Shown here: positions 8,096 to 16,257 of the stretch, one piece after another | How the letters are laid out: every line of letters begins with the position of its first letter | Position numbering within the stretch: position 1 is the stretch's first letter | Source of the DNA: a bacterium | GTDB taxonomy: Bacteria > Bacillota > Bacilli > Lactobacillales > Streptococcaceae | DNA length: 64,000 nt | NCBI GenBank assembly: GCA_905221065.1 | Contig: CAJNBS010000001.1 | Location: forward strand, 62,001 to 126,000 | Direction: 5' to 3' | Position numbers and translations under genes: made by a program | The notes under the pieces: model-generated | Database searches by the model: none | Seen by the model: only the letters and a program-made list of their open reading frames with translations | Told to the model about the DNA's origin: nothing

Positions 8096-8230
8096 ATGAG
8101 AAGTTTGTTTAAGAAAATAGTTGCTGTATTAGTTATTGGCTTAATTCTGTTAGGAATTGCGAGAACACCTCAAGTTCATAAGATGGCTAGAGGGATTGAT
8201 CCTGGTCCTGCGAATGGAAAAGCTCTCTAA
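8096..8230 (+). CDS. Phr-like secreted signal peptide precursor (44 aa)
   Basis: The start is ATG with AAAAAGGAGAG upstream. The N-terminus is MRSLFKKIVAVLVIGLILLG, a basic start and a hydrophobic helix typical of a Sec signal. A short hydrophilic tail ends GIDPGPANGKAL. Lone small peptides placed just after a PlcR/Tpr regulator are normally exported, trimmed and re-imported to act on that regulator. The active pheromone is expected in the C-terminal tail, but the mature ends cannot be read from sequence. The gene is too short for routine annotation. Confidence 0.75.
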   Translation: MRSLFKKIVAVLVIGLILLGIARTPQVHKMARGIDPGPANGKAL

Positions 8231-8268
8231 CTGTTCAGACTAATCTATAACGACATTATAAGGTTTGA

Positions 8269-8299
8269 TAAGATTTCTCCTCACCGGATAAAAATCTTA
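8269..8299 (+). promoter_or_regulatory. Inverted repeat between signal peptide and precursor genes
   Basis: TAAGATTT and AAATCTTA form 8-bp arms around a 15-base loop. No long T run follows, so it may be a processing hairpin or a weak attenuator rather than a full terminator. Confidence 0.4.
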
Positions 8300-8327
8300 A
8301 ATCTATTTATGGAAGGATAAACATGCT

Positions 8328-8441
8328 ATGGAAAATACAGAGCTTACTTTAAAACAAGAAGATATTTCTATTGATGTTGACGACATTGATGTAGCTGCTA
8401 TCTTGATGGGAAGAAATCAGCCAAGTCAGCGTGCATGTTAA
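8328..8441 (+). CDS. Candidate RiPP (lanthipeptide-like) precursor peptide, 37 aa
   Basis: The ATG at 8328 lies 9 bases after GGAAGGAT. The peptide starts MENTELTLKQEDISIDVDD, an acidic leader without a signal sequence. It ends MGRNQPSQRAC. The only Ser/Cys pair near the C-terminus is Ser33 and Cys37, which could give one S-x3-C thioether ring. Position supports a modified peptide: a secreted signal peptide upstream, a terminator-like hairpin just downstream, then an exporter and a LanC-like fragment. No dehydratase is present. No known family is recognised, so the RiPP call is inference. Confidence 0.55.
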   Translation: MENTELTLKQEDISIDVDDIDVAAILMGRNQPSQRAC

Positions 8442-8456
8442 AGTGCATTTTGTTGA

Positions 8457-8492
8457 GTCAGGGGTGATAATTATTATCGCTCCTGATTTTTA
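8457..8492 (+). terminator. Terminator or attenuator after the precursor gene
   Basis: TCAGGGGTGATA pairs with TATCGCTCCTGA (wobbles allowed) and is followed by TTTTTATT. Such hairpins often let a peptide precursor be made in excess over its downstream exporter. Confidence 0.8.
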
Positions 8493-8527
8493 TTAGGTTA
8501 ATTAAAGAAGTTATAAAAGAATCTCGA

Positions 8528-10120
8528 ATGAAAAAATATTTTTATCAAAATCCCTTTTTAGTAGGTCAATTCTTAATAGTAAATATTATTGGAGCAATTT
8601 CTGTACTGAGCTTGGCTTTTGTGCTAGAAGGCATTATTGATTCTATTTCAAATGTTAATTCAAAAACATTCATCTTATATGTAGTGTTGTTGCTAGTCTA
8701 CATAGTTTTTGATTCTGTAATGGAGTACTGTGTTGAGGTTTCAAATCAGAAATTAATTCAAAAAATTTTACATGATATACGAAGTGATTTGACTGATAGT
8801 AACGGAAGAAAACCATTGATTGATGTTTATCGTAATAATCCTGAAATGCACATTTCAACCTATACTAATGAATTAGAAGTCTTAGAAAAACAATATTTAG
8901 AGCAAATTATTAGTATAACTAATGATATTTTAGTTTTTGTTTTCGCTTCAGTTATATCTTTATTTTTACAACCGTCATATACTATAATAATGGTCGTTTT
9001 GAGTTTACTTCCTCTTTTTTATCCTTTGTTAACTCAAAATTCTTTACAAAATGCAAGAGATGTAAGTGTAAAATCAAAAGAAAATTATTTTAATGTGGTA
9101 TCAGATTTTTACTCTGGTTTAAAGACAGTCAAACTATTTAATGCAGTGCACTCTTTCATTGATATAGTGAATTCAAAAAGTAAGCAGTTAGGACAAACTA
9201 ATGTAGCTTATTACAAAAAGGCAAATTCAATAGAGGCAATATCTTATGCAATAACAATGCTTGTAAATCAGGGAGCTTGGGTAGTAGGAGGATTTTTTGT
9301 ACTTAAGGGAAGACTTTCTCTAGGAGAATTTATCGGACTTCGTCAATTAGTGATGTATATTACATACCCAATTACTAACATGAAGCATAGCTATACTGAT
9401 ATATTGTCTTCAAAAAAATTGGTTAACGACCTAGTTGGAACTATACATCAAGTACCAGAGGATTCAACCAAGACAGAAAATGTAAAAATTAATACAATTG
9501 AACTTGTTGATTTCGGAATATTAGGTGAGAAACAAAATATATTACAAAATATAAATTTAACATTTAAGGTGGGTAAAAAGTATCTTATTGTTGGAAAAAG
9601 TGGTAGTGGGAAAAGTACACTTTTGAATGCATTAATAGGTTTGATACCAGATGGTTTTAATACTAATGGTAATATTTTAGTTAATGGACAGGATTTAACT
9701 AGCATTAAGTTAGATTACTCATCAGTTGCTTACGTGGAGCAGAAAACATTTATTTTTGATAAACCAGCTATTGATAATTTGACAATGTATAAAGACTATG
9801 ATAAAAATCTAATTCATCAAGTGTTACAAAAGGTAAGCTTAGAAAATATTAATTTAGAGGATCCCATCAAAAATAAGTTATCTGGAGGACAAGAGAGGAG
9901 ACTAGATTTTGCTAGATCTCTGCTTGCGAATAAGGAAATTTTACTTTTGGATGAGGTTACATCGTCTCTGGATAAAGAAAATAGATTGCGTATTGAAAAA
10001 TTAGTGGACTCATTGCAGGAAAAAATGATTATTTGTATTGCTCACGAGCCATCAGATACTTTTATCTCAATGTTTGATGAAGTAATAACTCTTGAAGAAA
10101 GAAATAAAGGAAATATATAA
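8528..10120 (+). CDS. ABC exporter, fused membrane and ATPase domains
   Basis: The protein has 530 residues. About six hydrophobic helices fill residues 1-300. The ATPase domain has Walker A GKSGSGKST (about 356-364), signature LSGGQERR (about 451) and Walker B LLLLDEVTSSLD. It has no N-terminal C39 peptidase, so it would export an already trimmed or separately cleaved peptide. It follows the candidate precursor and overlaps the alternative TTG start of the cyclase-like gene. Codon use is strongly AT-biased. Export of the local peptide is inferred from position. Confidence 0.85.
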   Translation: MKKYFYQNPFLVGQFLIVNIIGAISVLSLAFVLEGIIDSISNVNSKTFILYVVLLLVYIVFDSVMEYCVEVSNQKLIQKILHDIRSDLTDSNGRKPLIDVYRNNPEMHISTYTNELEVLEKQYLEQIISITNDILVFVFASVISLFLQPSYTIIMVVLSLLPLFYPLLTQNSLQNARDVSVKSKENYFNVVSDFYSGLKTVKLFNAVHSFIDIVNSKSKQLGQTNVAYYKKANSIEAISYAITMLVNQGAWVVGGFFVLKGRLSLGEFIGLRQLVMYITYPITNMKHSYTDILSSKKLVNDLVGTIHQVPEDSTKTENVKINTIELVDFGILGEKQNILQNINLTFKVGKKYLIVGKSGSGKSTLLNALIGLIPDGFNTNGNILVNGQDLTSIKLDYSSVAYVEQKTFIFDKPAIDNLTMYKDYDKNLIHQVLQKVSLENINLEDPIKNKLSGGQERRLDFARSLLANKEILLLDEVTSSLDKENRLRIEKLVDSLQEKMIICIAHEPSDTFISMFDEVITLEERNKGNI

Positions 10121-10124
10121 TAAA

Positions 10125-10568
10125 ATGATGGATTGTTACTTGAAGCTAGTTATAGACAAAGAAAAATTTGAGGAAATTTTTGGTAAAAAAATGGGATGGT
10201 GTAACAGTAGACTTTCTATACTTTTATTACTATATTCACTACCAGTTGAACAAGAGATAAGTAGCTACTTGTACAATGAATTATTAGAGATATTTGATAG
10301 TAGTGGAAGTTGGGAATATGATGATTCATATCTTTGCCATGGTTATGCTGGAATGAGCATTATGATGTGTGCATTTAATTACACAGGAAAAAATAGAATT
10401 TTTGTAAGAGAGAAGCTTTGTGAAGAATTACAAAATAGTAAAAATTTACTTGGTAATCTAAATCAATCACCGAATATCATTGAAAATTGCTTAGGGGTCA
10501 TACTGGCTCTTATTAATGATTATTCTAATAAAGTGGATATTCTTAACAAAATCATGTTAACACTATGA
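10125..10568 (+). CDS. C-terminal half of a LanC-like cyclase
   Basis: From the ATG at 10125 the protein has 147 residues. MGWCNSRLSILLLLYSL (Trp25-Cys26) matches the LanC WCYGxPGI region, and LCHGYAGMSIM (Cys71-His72-Gly73) matches the LanC CHG motif. Three zinc-ligand residues of LanC cyclases are thus present in the right order. LanC proteins are about 400 residues, so the N-terminal barrel half, with its conserved His, is missing. This is either a decayed remnant of a lanthipeptide enzyme or a stand-alone half-domain. The match rests on motif reading only. Confidence 0.55.
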   Translation: MMDCYLKLVIDKEKFEEIFGKKMGWCNSRLSILLLLYSLPVEQEISSYLYNELLEIFDSSGSWEYDDSYLCHGYAGMSIMMCAFNYTGKNRIFVREKLCEELQNSKNLLGNLNQSPNIIENCLGVILALINDYSNKVDILNKIMLTL

Positions 10569-10591
10569 AAACTGAGCCAATCTCGGTTTTT
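10569..10591 (+). terminator. Terminator ending the peptide locus
   Basis: AAACTGAG and CTCGGTTT form an 8-bp stem with a 5-base loop and trailing T. Confidence 0.7.
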
Positions 10592-10625
10592 GTCTATCCC
10601 AAACATATAATTGTTTCTTTTATAG

Positions 10626-11031
10626 CTAGTTAGTTTTAAAAAAGCGCTCTAAACATTCAAAAATATTTGGAACTTCCCTTAATAAATCCATCACTTTCTT
10701 TTTCAAGATAGCCCAAGCTTGCTCAATAGGATTCAAATCTGGTGAATAAGGTGGCAGGGGTAAGAAAAAGTGTTTATCGTGAATGCAAAGTTTATCCAAG
10801 ATGTTCTTGGGATGAAAACTAGCATTGTCTATGACAATGACATGAGGTGTCTTCAAAGCGGGTAAGAGTTGCGTTTTGAACCACTCCACAAAGAAATCAC
10901 TTGTCATACTTTCCTTGTAAATCATGTAATCTATAAACTCTCCATCTACTTGTTCTGAAACAATTAAAGTCCGCTCAAAACGCCGTCCGCTAATCTTTTC
11001 GTATACTTTCTCTCCTCGCCTAGCTTTCTAG
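10626..11031 (-). pseudogene. IS630-family transposase remnant
   Basis: The minus-strand frame runs from an in-frame stop near 11032 to 10626. It reads EKVYEKISGRRFERTLIVSE, then HVIVIDNASFH and PPYSPDLNPIEQAWAILKKK, the second Asp and Glu region of the IS630 DDE domain. The N-terminal half of the transposase and the upstream IS end are missing. The frame begins directly against a BOX fragment. It is non-functional on its own and marks past insertion activity at this locus. Confidence 0.85.
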
Positions 11032-11057
11032 TTTGCTCTTTGATTTTTATTGAGTAT
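11020..11057 (-). repeat. Truncated BOX element fragment
   Basis: The bases match one BOX end (TAGCTTTCTAGTTTGCTCTTTG through TTTTTATTGAGTAT). The rest of the element is replaced by the IS630 remnant. Confidence 0.75.
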
Positions 11058-11059
11058 AC

Positions 11060-11205
11060 CACTATTTTATGCCTCCTTACAAGGGACTTTGTCTATGTGG
11101 GAGGATTTGGCTTCTATGTGGTAGAGCTTTTCTGTCCTATCTGAAATATGGTATAATAGCACTAATCAATTTCTAGGAAAAAAGATACGGAAAGGGGCTG
11201 AAAGA
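11060..11205. repeat. Right copy of the 146-bp direct repeat; native mutL promoter region
   Basis: It pairs without gaps with 6707-6852. It contains the extended -10 promoter TGG-TATAAT (11152-11157) and the ribosome site GGAAAGGGG, and its last base is the A of the mutL start codon. Confidence 0.9.
11149..11157 (+). promoter_or_regulatory. mutL promoter, extended -10
   Basis: TGG followed by TATAAT lies about 48 bases before the mutL start. The -35 region is weak. Confidence 0.6.
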
Positions 11206-13154
11206 TGTCTCATATTATTGAATTGCCAGAGGTGTTGGCAAACCAAATCGCGGCAGGAGAGGTCATCGAACGTCCTGCCAGTGTGGTTAAAGAGTTGGTA
11301 GAAAATGCTATTGACGCGGGCTCTAGTCAGATTATCATTGAGATTGAGGAAGCTGGTCTCAAGAAGATTCAAATAACAGATAATGGTCATGGAATTGCCC
11401 ACGATGAGGTGGAATTGGCCCTGCGCCGTCATGCGACTAGTAAGATAAAAAATCAAGCAGACCTCTTTCGGATTCGGACGCTTGGTTTTCGTGGTGAAGC
11501 CCTGCCTTCTATTGCGTCTGTCAGTGTCTTGACTCTGTTGACGGCGGTGGATGGTGCAAGTCATGGGACAAAGTTAGTCGCGCGTGGAGGTGAAGTAGAA
11601 GAAGTAATCCCAGCGACTAGTCCTGTGGGGACCAAGGTTTGTGTGGAGGACCTCTTTTTCAACACTCCTGCCCGTCTCAAGTATATGAAGAGCCAACAGG
11701 CGGAGTTATCTCATATCATTGATATTGTCAACCGTCTGGGCCTGGCCCATCCTGAAATTTCCTTCAGTTTGATTAGTGATGGCAAGGAAATGACGCGGAC
11801 AGCAGGGACTGGTCAACTGCGCCAAGCAATCGCAGGAATTTATGGTTTGGCGAGTGCCAAGAAGATGATTGAAATTGAGAATTCTGACCTAGATTTCGAA
11901 ATTTCAGGTTTTGTGTCTCTGCCTGAGTTGACTCGGGCTAATCGCAACTATATCAGCCTCTTCATCAATGGCCGTTATATCAAGAACTTCCTGCTTAATC
12001 GTGCTATTTTAGATGGTTACGGCAGCAAACTCATGGTGGGACGTTTTCCACTGGCTGTCATTCACATCCATATCGACCCTTATCTAGCAGATGTCAATGT
12101 GCATCCAACCAAGCAAGAGGTGCGGATTTCCAAGGAAAAAGAACTGATGACGCTGGTTTCAGAAGCTATTGCAAACAGTCTCAAGGAGCAAACCTTGATA
12201 CCAGATGCCTTGGAAAATCTTGCCAAATCGACTGTGCGCAATCGTGAGAAGGTGGAGCAGACCATTCTCCCTCTCAAAGAAAATACTCTCTACTATGAGC
12301 AAACTGAGCCGTCAAGACCTAGTCAAGCTGAAGTAGCTGATTATCAGGTAGAATTGACTGATGAAGGACAGGATTTAACCCTGTTTGCCAAGGAAACCTT
12401 GGACCAGTTGACCAAGCCAGCAAAACTGCATTTTGCAGAGAGAAAGCCTGCTAACTACGACCAATTAGACCATCCAGAGTTAGATTTAGCCAGTCTGGAT
12501 AAGGCTTATGATAAGCTGGAGCGAGAAGAATCTTCAAGTTTCCCAGAGTTGGAGTTTTTCGGACAAATGCATGGGACTTATCTCTTTGCCCAAGGGCGAG
12601 ATGGGCTCTACATCATAGACCAACATGCGGCTCAGGAACGGGTTAAGTATGAGGAATATCGTGAAAGCATTGGCGATGTTGACCAAAGTCAACAGCAACT
12701 TCTAGTGCCCTACATCTTTGAATTTCCTGCGGATGATGCCCTTCGTCTCAAGGAACGAATGGCACTTTTAGAGGAAGTGGGCGTCTTTCTAGCACAGTAC
12801 GGGGAAAATCAATTCATCCTACGTGAACATCCTATTTGGATGGCAGAGGAAGAAATCGAGTCTGGCATCTATGAAATGTGCGATATGCTGCTCTTGACCA
12901 AGGAAGTTTCTATCAAGAAATACCGAGCAGAGCTGGCAATCATGATGTCCTGCAAGCGGTCTATCAAGGCCAACCATCGTATCGATGACCATTCAGCCAG
13001 ACAACTCCTCTATCAGCTTTCTCAATGTGACAATCCCTACAACTGTCCCCACGGACGTCCTGTTTTGGTGCATTTTACCAAGTCGGATATGGAAAAGATG
13101 TTCCGACGTATTCAGGAAAATCACACCAGTCTCCGTGAACTGGGGAAATATTAA
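11205..13154 (+). CDS. mutL: DNA mismatch repair protein MutL (HexB)
   Basis: The protein has 649 residues. The N-terminal GHKL ATPase shows [19 protein letters not shown] and GFRGEAL. A linker covers roughly residues 335-450. The C-terminal domain holds [24 protein letters not shown] and [11 protein letters not shown], the metal-binding motifs of endonuclease-type MutL proteins, so nicking activity is predicted. It links mismatch recognition by MutS to strand removal and in streptococci limits recombination of diverged DNA. It leads an operon with ruvA and tag. Confidence 0.98.
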   Translation: MSHIIELPEVLANQIAAGEVIERPASVVKELVENAIDAGSSQIIIEIEEAGLKKIQITDNGHGIAHDEVELALRRHATSKIKNQADLFRIRTLGFRGEALPSIASVSVLTLLTAVDGASHGTKLVARGGEVEEVIPATSPVGTKVCVEDLFFNTPARLKYMKSQQAELSHIIDIVNRLGLAHPEISFSLISDGKEMTRTAGTGQLRQAIAGIYGLASAKKMIEIENSDLDFEISGFVSLPELTRANRNYISLFINGRYIKNFLLNRAILDGYGSKLMVGRFPLAVIHIHIDPYLADVNVHPTKQEVRISKEKELMTLVSEAIANSLKEQTLIPDALENLAKSTVRNREKVEQTILPLKENTLYYEQTEPSRPSQAEVADYQVELTDEGQDLTLFAKETLDQLTKPAKLHFAERKPANYDQLDHPELDLASLDKAYDKLEREESSSFPELEFFGQMHGTYLFAQGRDGLYIIDQHAAQERVKYEEYRESIGDVDQSQQQLLVPYIFEFPADDALRLKERMALLEEVGVFLAQYGENQFILREHPIWMAEEEIESGIYEMCDMLLLTKEVSIKKYRAELAIMMSCKRSIKANHRIDDHSARQLLYQLSQCDNPYNCPHGRPVLVHFTKSDMEKMFRRIQENHTSLRELGKY

Positions 13155-13169
13155 ACTAAAAGGAAAACT

Positions 13170-13763
13170 ATGTACGAATATTTAAAAGGAATCATTACCA
13201 AAATCACTGCTAAATACATTGTTCTTGAAGTCAACGGTATTGGCTATATCTTGCATGTGGCCAATCCCTATGCCTACTCAGGACAAGTCAACCAAGAAGC
13301 TCAAATTTATGTGCATCAGGTCGTGCGTGAGGATGCCCATCTGCTTTATGGATTTCGCTCAGAAGATGAGAAGAAGCTCTTTCTTAGTCTGATTTCGGTT
13401 TCTGGGATTGGTCCTGTGTCAGCTCTTGCTATTATCGCTGCCGATGACAATGCTGGCTTGGTTCAAGCCATCGAAACCAAGAACATTACCTACTTGACCA
13501 AGTTCCCTAAAATTGGCAAGAAAACAGCCCAGCAGATGGTGCTGGACTTGGAAGGCAAGGTAGTAGTTGCAGGAGATGATCTTCCTGCTAAGGTGGCAGT
13601 GCAAGCCAGCGCTGAAAACCAAGAGCTGGAAGAAGCTATGGAAGCCATGTTGGCACTGGGCTACAAGGCAACCGAACTTAAAAAAATCAAGAAATTCTTT
13701 GAAGGAACGACAGATACAGCTGAGAACTATATCAAGTCGGCTCTTAAAATGTTGGTCAAATAG
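13170..13763 (+). CDS. ruvA: Holliday junction helicase subunit RuvA
   Basis: The protein has 197 residues, the usual length. The N-terminal OB fold begins [26 protein letters not shown]. Helix-hairpin-helix motifs appear as [15 protein letters not shown] and [19 protein letters not shown], and the C-terminal RuvB-contact domain ends the protein. It binds four-way junctions and loads RuvB. The start lies 15 bases after the mutL stop, behind AAAGGAAAA. Confidence 0.97.
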   Translation: MYEYLKGIITKITAKYIVLEVNGIGYILHVANPYAYSGQVNQEAQIYVHQVVREDAHLLYGFRSEDEKKLFLSLISVSGIGPVSALAIIAADDNAGLVQAIETKNITYLTKFPKIGKKTAQQMVLDLEGKVVVAGDDLPAKVAVQASAENQELEEAMEAMLALGYKATELKKIKKFFEGTTDTAENYIKSALKMLVK

Positions 13764-13772
13764 GAGCAGAGC

Positions 13773-14336
13773 ATGACAAAACGTTGTTCGTGGGTCAAGA
13801 TGACCAATCCTCTCTATATCACCTATCATGATGAGGAGTGGGGCCAGCCCCTCCATGATGATCAAGCATTGTTTGAGTTATTGTGTATGGAAACCTATCA
13901 GGCAGGCCTGTCTTGGGAAACGGTGCTCAACAAACGCCAAGCTTTCCGAGAAGCCTTTCATGGCTATCAAATTCACGCAGTCGCAGAGATGACCGACACC
14001 GAGTTGGAAGCCTTGCTGGAGAATCCAGCTATCATTCGAAATAGAGCTAAGATTTTTGCTACACGCGCTAACGCCCAAGAATTTTTACAAGTTCAGAAAA
14101 CCTTTGGTTCTTTTGACGCCTATCTTTGGTCCTTTGTTGAGGGGAAAACCATCGTTAACGATGTTCCCGATTACCGCCAAGCCCCAGCTAAAACACTTCT
14201 GTCTGAGAAATTAGCCAAAGAACTCAAAAAACGAGGTTTCAAGTTCACAGGCCCAGTCGCGGTCTTGTCTTTTCTACAAGCAGCAGGTCTAGTTGATGAC
14301 CATGAGAATGATTGTGAATGGAAAAGCGGGAATTAG
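13773..14336 (+). CDS. tag: DNA-3-methyladenine glycosylase I
   Basis: The protein has 187 residues. KRCSWVKMTNPLYITYHDEEWG and LFELLCMETYQAGLSWETVLNKR are typical of Tag, which removes 3-methyladenine from alkylated DNA. The Cys near the N-terminus and the DDHENDC tail supply the expected zinc site. It is the third gene of the mutL-ruvA-tag repair operon, 9 bases after ruvA. Confidence 0.96.
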   Translation: MTKRCSWVKMTNPLYITYHDEEWGQPLHDDQALFELLCMETYQAGLSWETVLNKRQAFREAFHGYQIHAVAEMTDTELEALLENPAIIRNRAKIFATRANAQEFLQVQKTFGSFDAYLWSFVEGKTIVNDVPDYRQAPAKTLLSEKLAKELKKRGFKFTGPVAVLSFLQAAGLVDDHENDCEWKSGN

Positions 14337-14373
14337 TGAGTATAGGTAACTAGAATATCTGAGAATATAGAAA

Positions 14374-14399
14374 AAAGCTGAGAAATTCTTCCCAGCTTT
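14374..14399. terminator. Shared terminator between tag and the S66 peptidase gene
   Basis: AAAGCTG and CAGCTTT arms with an inner GAA/TTC pair form a hairpin with A and T tracts on both sides. It can serve both converging genes. Confidence 0.75.
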
Positions 14400-15429
14400 A
14401 TTTGTTATAGTCAAAGCGAATGACTTGTTCCTGTGCATCTACATGGGCGTGGACTCCGAAGGGGACAATTGCTCTTGGAGTTGCGTGGCCGACATTCAAA
14501 TTATAGACAATCGGTATATTGCTGTCAATAATATCCAATAGTACCTCTTTATAGTCGTCATAGAAAGTTTCATCCATAGGTTTCCCGACCAAGAGTCCGC
14601 TGATGACCTTGAATATGCCAGTGTCCTTTAAAGTTCGCAACATCTTTTTGAAGTCTTCTGGCTCAGGCTTTTCTTCGCTTGTTTCTAGCAAGAGGATTTT
14701 TCCTTCCCAGTCTGACAAGTCAGGGAAAAGTTTGTACTTTTGGCAGAGGTCCGTGCTATCTGCGTATCGAGAATTGTCAAAGATATCATAGAGGGATTCG
14801 AGACACCCACCGAGGATTTCTCCCTCGAACTGGGCATTTCCTTGTAACAAGTCAAAACCAGTATTTGTATGATTGATACGAGATGTTCCTAGAGCCTTGG
14901 GACTGAAGTCAGTTCGTTCCTCATACCAAACGTGACTAGGGTGGATTTCTGAGATTCTTCCCGTCTCAATCAATTCTTTGAAGTAGTGAAGGCTATAGGG
15001 TAACATCTCCTTGTCCAATTCACAAATGTCTGCTAAAAAGGATTGCCCATAAAAAGTCTGGATTCCTAGTTTATGCAACATGAGATGGTTCATGGTTGTA
15101 TCTGAGAAACCAAGAAAAATCTTTTGTTTGATAACTTTTTCTAGTTGGCCATTTTCAAAAAGGTAGGGCAACAAACGATAGGTGTCGTCTCCACCGATGG
15201 CACATAGGATCATGTCGATGCTATCATCAGAAAAGGCTTGCATCAAATCTTCCGCACGGGCTTCAGGATGGTCCTTGATAAAGTCTAATCCTTTTAACGA
15301 ATGGGGCAAAAAGATAGGATTGAGTTCCAGATCCTTGAGACGTTGGACACCCAAGTCCACTTCGTGTTTGACAAAACTCTCTCCGAGAATGCCACTAGAT
15401 AGACTAACAATACCAATAGTAGAAATCAT
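14398..15429 (-). CDS. Peptidase S66 family protein (LD-carboxypeptidase/MccF-like)
   Basis: The protein has 343 residues. The likely Ser nucleophile is in FLGFSDTTMNHL, a Glu lies in LLLETSEEKPEPEDF, and the His in VGHATPRAIVPFGVHAH, matching the Ser-Glu-His triad of S66 enzymes. Members either trim L,D-peptide bonds of murein or cleave aminoacyl-nucleotide toxins such as microcin C. There is no signal peptide, so a cytosolic role in murein recycling or detoxification is likely. It is a single gene. Confidence 0.85.
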   Translation of the reverse strand: MISTIGIVSLSSGILGESFVKHEVDLGVQRLKDLELNPIFLPHSLKGLDFIKDHPEARAEDLMQAFSDDSIDMILCAIGGDDTYRLLPYLFENGQLEKVIKQKIFLGFSDTTMNHLMLHKLGIQTFYGQSFLADICELDKEMLPYSLHYFKELIETGRISEIHPSHVWYEERTDFSPKALGTSRINHTNTGFDLLQGNAQFEGEILGGCLESLYDIFDNSRYADSTDLCQKYKLFPDLSDWEGKILLLETSEEKPEPEDFKKMLRTLKDTGIFKVISGLLVGKPMDETFYDDYKEVLLDIIDSNIPIVYNLNVGHATPRAIVPFGVHAHVDAQEQVIRFDYNK

Positions 15430-15530
15430 ATCTTATCCTCCTAGAAATAGATTGAGCCTATTTTATCACAAAAGATAAGAGAAAGCTATGTGGGATGTCA
15501 GAGGAATACTTTTAAATCAAGAAAGTAGTA

Positions 15531-15559
15531 AAAAGCAACCGCATCTGCAGTTGCTTTTA
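15531..15559 (-). terminator. Terminator of the corA-DUF1129 operon
   Basis: AAAAGCAAC and GTTGCTTTT form a 9-bp stem just beyond the minus-strand DUF1129 stop codon. Confidence 0.75.
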
Positions 15560-15568
15560 TTATTCTTC

Positions 15569-16246
15569 TTAATAACGTGTTGGTCCTGCACTTGCGCTGC
15601 GAATGTTCAAGCGTTTCTTGAGGTAGAAGCGAAGGGCTAGGAGGACTGCTCCGATAATAGCTAGTGGCAATGGAGCAAGTACGGGATTAAGGCTAGCTGG
15701 TAGGAAGCTTGTTGCAAAGAAAACAAGCAACCAAAGGAACATAGAAGCTAGGATAACCAGTACAGATTTCCAGAAAGGTGGACGTTGACTGCGGTCCATA
15801 TCTGGTCCATAGTATTGGTAAACAAAGTAGTACATCAAGTAGAAGGCAAATCCACCAACCAGTCCAACTAATAGGAGGGTAATCAAACCGTAACCGATAG
15901 CTTGATCTGCTGAGAAGAAGGTTGTGAGGGCGCTGACGAGGGCAAAGAGGCTAGTGATGAAAAGGGCTGAGTCCATAATCATCAGTTTTGGATCATCATT
16001 TTCTTTTGGATGCTCTTTTTCGTATTGCTCCTTGACAGTGAAGCTATGAGCCCAATGAGTTGGTGCACCGTAGAGGGAACGAGCAGTAGTGCCTTTGGCT
16101 TGCTCTTCAAGGATTTGGGGAATAATTTCCTCAAAAATAGCCTTAATTTCAGCATCTGTTTTCCCATCTTTAATGAATTGTTGGGTAGCGATGTGGACAA
16201 ACTCTTGGTTTTTCTTGGTTAATTTTTGTAGATCAATCTGAGACAT
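15569..16246 (-). CDS. DUF1129-family membrane protein
   Basis: The protein has 225 residues from the ATG at 16246, which follows AGGAGTTCCT. The N-terminal third is soluble and helical (SQIDLQKLTKKNQEFVHIATQQF). Four hydrophobic helices follow. This is the DUF1129 layout common in Lactobacillales. It starts 12 bases after the corA stop and is co-transcribed with it. No biochemical function is known to me. Confidence 0.75.
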   Translation of the reverse strand: MSQIDLQKLTKKNQEFVHIATQQFIKDGKTDAEIKAIFEEIIPQILEEQAKGTTARSLYGAPTHWAHSFTVKEQYEKEHPKENDDPKLMIMDSALFITSLFALVSALTTFFSADQAIGYGLITLLLVGLVGGFAFYLMYYFVYQYYGPDMDRSQRPPFWKSVLVILASMFLWLLVFFATSFLPASLNPVLAPLPLAIIGAVLLALRFYLKKRLNIRSASAGPTRY

Positions 16247-16257
16247 AGGAACTCCTC

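Noticed and set aside
13173-13180. TACGAATA, identical to the ComX box core, at the start of ruvA
   Set aside because: It lies inside the ruvA coding sequence (codons for MYEYL) and no gene starts just downstream, so it is almost certainly chance.
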